Of a DNA stretch of 64,000 nt, positions 59,756 through 64,000 are shown piece by piece. Position 1 is the stretch's first letter. The number at the start of each line of letters is the position of its first letter. Source of the stretch: Rhizophagus irregularis (lineage: Eukaryota > Glomeromycota > Glomeromycetes > Glomerales > Glomeraceae); NCBI RefSeq assembly GCF_026210795.1, contig NC_089446.1, forward strand, positions 806,001 to 870,000, read 5' to 3'. The notes beneath the pieces are model-generated. The model was not told the origin of the DNA and made no database searches. It saw only the letters and a program-made list of their open reading frames with translations. Made by a program: the position numbers and the translations under genes.

Positions 59756-60795
59756 TTAAAAGTTTAAAAAAGGATGTATAAGATGATCCTTTTTTAAACT
59801 TTTAATATGCGTAATGCGTAACGCGTAATGTTTGATTAACAAAATTAATAAATCGACTATAAATCATATATGTCGAAATTTGGCCGATTTTTAATAATTT
59901 ACGAAATTTGGCCGAAATGTGTGACAGATCAGCCAATTTGTCACATGACCGAAAGTTTTGATTTCGACCAGTGTAATTAAGCCTTGGATGGCTGAACAAG
60001 CCCATCAGGGAAATCTCTCTGGAATTTTATTATTCATTTTGGCAATGGACGGGATATTCTTTAGAAAATTAAAGATTTTTTGGGTAAAAGTCATACTGCT
60101 GAGTTTCTTGCTCAACAAATACAGTTAATTATTGAAGAAATTGGCATCCAAAAATTAGCGGGTATTGTAACAGATGCTGTCATTCTGCACGAAATTTAAT
60201 TTCTGGAAAATTTCCACATATTCTTAACATTTGATGCATAGCGCATTCATTAAATCTTATTACAAAAGATTTGATTAAATACATATTTGCAAAAAAAATT
60301 ATTCAATGGTGTTCAGTTATTGTGACATATTTTAAAAAGTCACATAGGCCTAAAGAACTATTAGAATTAAAAATTTTAGAAAAACAAATTGATGGAAGAG
60401 GATTAAAAACATATTTGAATACAAGATGGACAACTGTTTATGAAATGTTAAATTCAATTTCATGACTGGAATTGTGTCTCAAAGAAGTTGTACAACTTTT
60501 ACTATTTAATTTTTTATTTTATAATAAACAAATTACATTGTTATTAATTTTAATTTTTTTTTTTATTAAATATTCTTATAGGTTATTAATGAAAACTCTA
60601 CTATTATTACAAGTGAGGCAGTCAAAACTATTATTAATTGGAAACGTGGGTTTTTTAATGATGTCTATAATTTATCAAATATCATAAAACCTTGCCGAAT
60701 GTGAGTCGATGACGTTTCGAAGTAAATTTTTTAGCTAAAAAAGACAATATAAATAAAATAAATACAAAATAAAGAAAGGAACGAGTGATATATTG

Positions 60796-60876
60796 AAGTA
60801 TAAATATCGAAGTATAAATATCGAAGTATAAATATCGAAGTATAAATATCGAAGTATAATAAATATCGAAGTATAA
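60796..60876. repeat. ATCGAAGTATAAAT tandem repeat
   Basis: About six copies of a 14-15-bp unit, one with a 3-bp insertion, just downstream of the minus-strand gene that ends at 60888. Confidence 0.85.
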
Positions 60877-60887
60877 ACCTCTTGTGA

Positions 60888-62507
60888 TCACCAAGAATAA
60901 TCATAGACACATACGATCGTCTTATCTGGATTCTCTTCATCTGACTCACTGATTTCCGGCAAGTGGTAAGATCGATTTGCCAACATTTTTAATAATTGGC
61001 GTTTTTCATAACCAATTATTCTTTCGTCACTTTTCCTATAAAGATCCTTTGCAGCCTTAATTCGACGCAATTTTTTCTTAAATGATAAATATATAAGAAA
61101 ATTAGCATAAATCATTAACATGATGATAAAGGAAAAAATTCAACAATTTTACATTTTGTACGCGACTGTTGTTGTGAACTCTGCGACTGTCCTCGTCGCT
61201 TTTTCCACTTTTTTTCAGTTGTGTTTGTGATCTTCGCGACTTATGGAGGGCGCTCAACCAGTTCGTCAATTGTGCTACTGAAGGTTTATAATTCAGAAAC
61301 ATCGCCCTTCGAAGTTCAGGAATTAATCTACTGTGAATTTCAACATTTTTTGGACTATTAAACGTTTCGTTATCATTCAAATTGTCATTAGGTTTAATAG
61401 TTTTGAGGATCATTTTCATTTCAATCTTTAAATCGGAACAATTAGTATAAAAGTATAAAGACTGTACAATTCTGCCTAAAATTACAAAATTACAAACCCT
61501 CGCCTCCTTTTCACGTTGTTCTTCTTGTTCTTCTTTTGATTGATTTTCGGCGTAGTGTACCGTCTTCTTTACTTTTTTTGACCCATCCGATTTGAACCGT
61601 TTTGCTAACCGTTCTTCTGGAACATCAATAACATCAAGGCTTTCAGATGATGATTGTATCTGGTATTGTTCGAGTTTCGTTTTTAATTCGTTAACCTCTT
61701 CTTTCAAGTCGTCATTTTCAGAACCGAATTCTGCGTTAACACCAGCAAGAAATTTGTTATCTTCTCATAAGCAAGCTATTTCAGTGGCAACGACAGCTGT
61801 ATGTTTGGTTAATTCATTATTTCGTTGTTCTAACTGTAAACACTTCACACGCAAATCGGATACTTCTTGAGATAACCTCCGATTCTCTGTATAAAAATGT
61901 AAAATTAACAAAAAAAAAAATACTAAATCTAACTGACGATATATACACGATACAGACCTGTTGATGCATCATCATCATCGCAGGTAGGTTCATTAGTTTG
62001 ATATCTGACCGGAAGCTGAAGATTTTTATATCTCTCTTTTGCACTTTGGACTCGTTCATGACTTGGCGCAGCAGATGGTGGTTGAGTATTGGACGAATCT
62101 GGAAGCCGAAGATTTTTATATCTCTCTTTTACACTTTGAGCTCGTTCATGACTTGGCGCAACAGATGGTTGTTGAGTATTGGACGAATTTTTATTGATGT
62201 TAGTAGTTTGAGCTCGCTCATGAATTGGGGTGGCAGTTCCTTCAACAGCTTGTTGAATATTGGACGAACTTTTATTGATGTTAGTAGTTTGAGCTCACTC
62301 ATGAATTGGCGTGGCAGTTCCTTCAACAGCTTGTTGGATATTGGACGAACTTTTATTGATGTTAGTAATCGTTTTATTTCGATTATCACTAGCCAAACCT
62401 TTTTCAGTATTTTTATTTTTTCTATTTTGGATCATTATTTTTTTTGGTTGCGAATTTTGGCTCATTATTTTTTTATTTTTTTTTTGGTTGCGAAGAGTAT
62501 TAGACAT
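60888..62507 (-). pseudogene. Coiled-coil protein of unknown function, two in-frame TGA
   Basis: Three exons: 61958-62507, 61153-61886, 60888-61076, GT-AG and in phase (491 codons). The N-terminus is Lys/Asn-rich and carries in-frame tandem repeats: two of a 27-residue unit (SSNIQQAVEGTATPIHE) and related ones ending in SHERAQSVKERYKNLRLP. Exon 2 begins with a leucine-heptad coiled coil (ENRRLSQEVSDLRVKCLQL), followed by an acidic/basic region and ELRRAMFLNYKPSVAQLTNW. Exon 3 is basic, then acidic (EISESDEENPDKT). TGA at 62295-62297 replaces CGA of the sister repeat; another TGA lies at 61765-61767. Apart from these the frame is fully open, so decay is recent. I do not recognise the family; proximity to transposase genes suggests a transposon accessory protein, without proof. 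Confidence 0.6.
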
Positions 62508-62510
62508 TAA

Positions 62511-62940
62511 AACTCTAAAAAGAAAAGGTTGGTGAGAAAAAATGAAGTTTTATTTAAAAAATTAAACTTTAAGAAACTTTCGCCATCATACTGATCGAAT
62601 AGTCTATTTTATTATTAATATTATTAATCGAACGATTTGAACGCAAATCGACATCATGTAATATTTATAATTTAAGTGATAGTTGATGATTTTAATAAAT
62701 TTAATATAATTTAAGTATTATATCGACAATTAAACTCTAAAAAGATTAAACTCTAAAAAGAAAAAGGTTGGTGAGAAAAAATGAAGTTGTTTAAAAAATT
62801 AAACTTTAAGAAACTTTCGCCATCATACTGATCGATCGAATAGTCTATTTTATTATCAATATTATTAATCGAATGATTTATATTTATAATTTAAGTGTAG
62901 ATTGATGATTTTAATAAATTTAGTATTACATCGACGCAGT
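62511..62940. repeat. Tandem duplication, ~220-bp unit
   Basis: AAAACTCTAAAAAGAAAAGG to about 62728 is repeated from about 62741 with small changes (both contain CTTTCGCCATCATACTGATC and GATGATTTTAATAAATTTA). It lies directly upstream of the minus-strand coiled-coil gene, so it may duplicate its 5' region. Confidence 0.75.
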
Positions 62941-62949
62941 TGATGATTT

Positions 62950-63455
62950 TATTCTAATTTAAGTATTTTAAACGAATTATATTGATATTATTGATATATT
63001 ATTATCGCCGTTTTCGATTTGGTTGAATCTGCACTATGTCGATCAATTATAATAAAATTGGTGAAAACTCGTGATTTTGTAAAGTAGTACATATAAAACT
63101 TTATGCTTTGCTTATCAACATGCAAATTTTTTGTATTACGCATGATGATTGAGTTATAACGCGTATGTTTTTGTACTTTCTTTGAATTTTTTTTTCTATT
63201 TATTAGAAGATTACTAGCGATTCAACATTCGGTCCACATTATATATTGCAATCACTACAATTATAACGCTTGTTCAACTAAAGTTTTGAACTGAAATATT
63301 TATTTCTTGATAGAAAAGACCTTGTGTATGTATTTTTTAGATTTATTTCGCTTCCATTTGTTAGATTTACTTCAACATTAGGTTCTATACTATATTTATG
63401 ATTATTTCTGCTTATTCAACTAAAATTTTATCTTATTTATAAATAGAAATACCTC
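62950..63455. other. Upstream region of the Tc1/mariner-IS630 gene
   Basis: AT-rich. TTCAACATTCGGTCCACATT (63221) and TTCAACATTAGGTTCTATAC (63371) are a diverged direct repeat. No gene. Confidence 0.35.
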
Positions 63456-64000
63456 ATGCCTAAAGAATTTAGTGAGGATTTACGATGGAGAGTAGTATAT
63501 TTATATACCGATGGTTTCTCTATTATAGATATTGCTAATACATTATATATGAGCAAGTCTTCTGTAACTAGAATAATAAATATTTATGAAAAATGGGCGT
63601 GTGTTACCAATCCATATAAAGGGATTTCTGGAAGAAGAAAGCTTTTCAGTAGAAATGATATGTATATACTCCAAAATCTCATTAGAGATAAAGTTAACTG
63701 GTATTTAGACGAGTTGGTGAGTGAGATGGAAAATCTTACAGGAAAAAGAGCTTCTATTGCAACACTCTGGAGATCACTTCATTATTTAGGAATTACCAGA
63801 AAAAAGGTATTGAAAATTTTAATTTTCAGAAAAAAATTAGTAACTGCATATTCTAATTATAGTTTTTTTTTTTTTATAAAGTTACAAAAAGAAGCATATG
63901 AGAGAAGTGAAATTATGCGTGCACATTATTTAGGAATTATTGGTGAGCATTATACTCCAAATCAATTAATCTTTATTGATGAAAGTGCTAAGGATGAGAG
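63456..64000 (+). CDS. Tc1/mariner-IS630-type transposase, N-terminal part
   Basis: Exon 1 63456-63806, intron 63807-63881 (GTATTG … TAAAG), exon 2 63882 to the window end, where it is cut. It starts MPKEFSEDLRWRVVYLYTDG and holds a helix-turn-helix (FSIIDIANTLYMSKSSVTRI), a second one after SGRRKLFSRNDMYIL, and the first acidic catalytic strand LIFIDESAKDER of the DDE domain. These are typical of Tc1/mariner-IS630 transposases. No stop or frameshift is visible in the part present. The gene was split by the intron and so is easy to miss. Confidence 0.85.
   Translation, partial: MPKEFSEDLRWRVVYLYTDGFSIIDIANTLYMSKSSVTRIINIYEKWACVTNPYKGISGRRKLFSRNDMYILQNLIRDKVNWYLDELVSEMENLTGKRASIATLWRSLHYLGITRKKVLKILIFRKKLVTAYSNYSFFFFIKLQKEAYERSEIMRAHYLGIIGEHYTPNQLIFIDESAKDE

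Larger units (their letters stand above)
56137..59973. mobile_element. CACTA-like non-autonomous element, copy 2
   Basis: 3,837 bp from CACTTGTCAAAATAGTCC to …TTTCGACCAGTG, with TAA duplicated at 56134-56136 and 59974-59976. Terminal regions match copy 1 (GATGATCCTTTTTTAAACTT on the right). The larger size is due to a longer repeat array and one nested MITE. No transposase; the Tnp2-like gene at 30 kb is of the right class to move it, but that link is only inference. Confidence 0.8.
55540..60705 (+). pseudogene. hAT transposase, decayed, split by a CACTA-like element
   Basis: Left part 55540-56065, right part 59982-60489 and 60582-60705. The left part holds a BED-finger-like remnant (NCLKVDHLIREAIIYM) and, after a frame change near 55850, FVCCGLPWHLVEHPFIIELF, a hAT hallmark. 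The right part reads DG-stop-TSPSGKSLWNFII, then SHTAEFLAQQIQLIIEEIG, KLAGIVTDA, FPHILNI-stop-CIAHSLNLI and RGLKTYLNTRWTTVYEML: the RNase H-like core of hAT transposases. Lesions include frameshifts near 55575-55700, 55850 and 60180, TAG near 60057, and TGA at 59990, 60232 and 60463. The two parts join as ACACTAG|GCAAGT … TTAAG|CC, a GC-AG intron that gives LTLALDG, and the 3.8-kb element lies in that intron. The C-terminal dimerisation domain is missing. Confidence 0.75.

Overview
The window is AT-rich eukaryotic DNA with short GT-AG introns (about 65-105 bp), large families of tyrosine-kinase-like (TKL) kinases and Hsp70-like proteins, and many non-autonomous DNA transposons. The kinase N-terminal signature (C-x2-C, then NWTSGN, EWIPYDRF and ANWIDG), the coiled-coil/RDIEELQ protein family and the Tnp2/BAH transposase family are, from memory, typical of arbuscular mycorrhizal fungi (Glomeromycotina, Rhizophagus-like). 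No database search was possible, so this is recognition, not proof.

Layout. 0-5 kb: a decayed gene of unknown function, then non-coding DNA with small terminal-inverted-repeat (TIR) elements. 5.3-9 kb: a TKL kinase gene whose N-lobe exon is present five times in tandem and whose main exon carries a 295-bp MITE. 9.8-14.5 kb: a coiled-coil protein gene spliced to a decayed kinase, plus a second broken copy of the coiled-coil protein. 19-20.9 kb: an Hsp70-like ATPase with a coiled-coil N-terminus. 22.2-25.7 kb and 36.4-39.3 kb: two related minus-strand genes in which all intron phases join a TKL kinase to an Hsp70-like domain; the first is broken by a 587-bp element and the second looks intact (751 aa). 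41.7-43.2 kb: a third, decayed Hsp70 copy. The 36-39 kb gene and its downstream flank form a tandem duplication with the 39.6-43.2 kb region. 28.4-34 kb: a divergent pair of transposon-type genes (unknown partner protein and Tnp2-like/BAH transposase). 45.3-47.8 kb and 56.1-60 kb: two copies of a CACTA-like element packed with ~115-bp repeats; the second lies in an intron of a decayed hAT transposase. 48.2-49.1 kb: an unrelated ~119-bp repeat array. 60.9-62.5 kb: a decayed coiled-coil gene. 63.5 kb to the end: a Tc1/mariner-IS630 transposase cut by the window edge.

Main points. (1) A homologous phase-1 intron sits between an N-terminal kinase and two different C-terminal modules (Hsp70-like or coiled-coil/RDIEELQ), and the Hsp70 module also occurs with a coiled-coil N-terminus: this looks like exon shuffling building kinase-chaperone chimeras. 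(2) Each unit of both repeat arrays looks like a micro-exon with splice-like borders alternating with short palindromes. (3) Several transposon-type genes carry TGA stops where CGA is known or expected, a sign of CpG deamination. Most remaining sequence is AT-rich and I see no gene in it.
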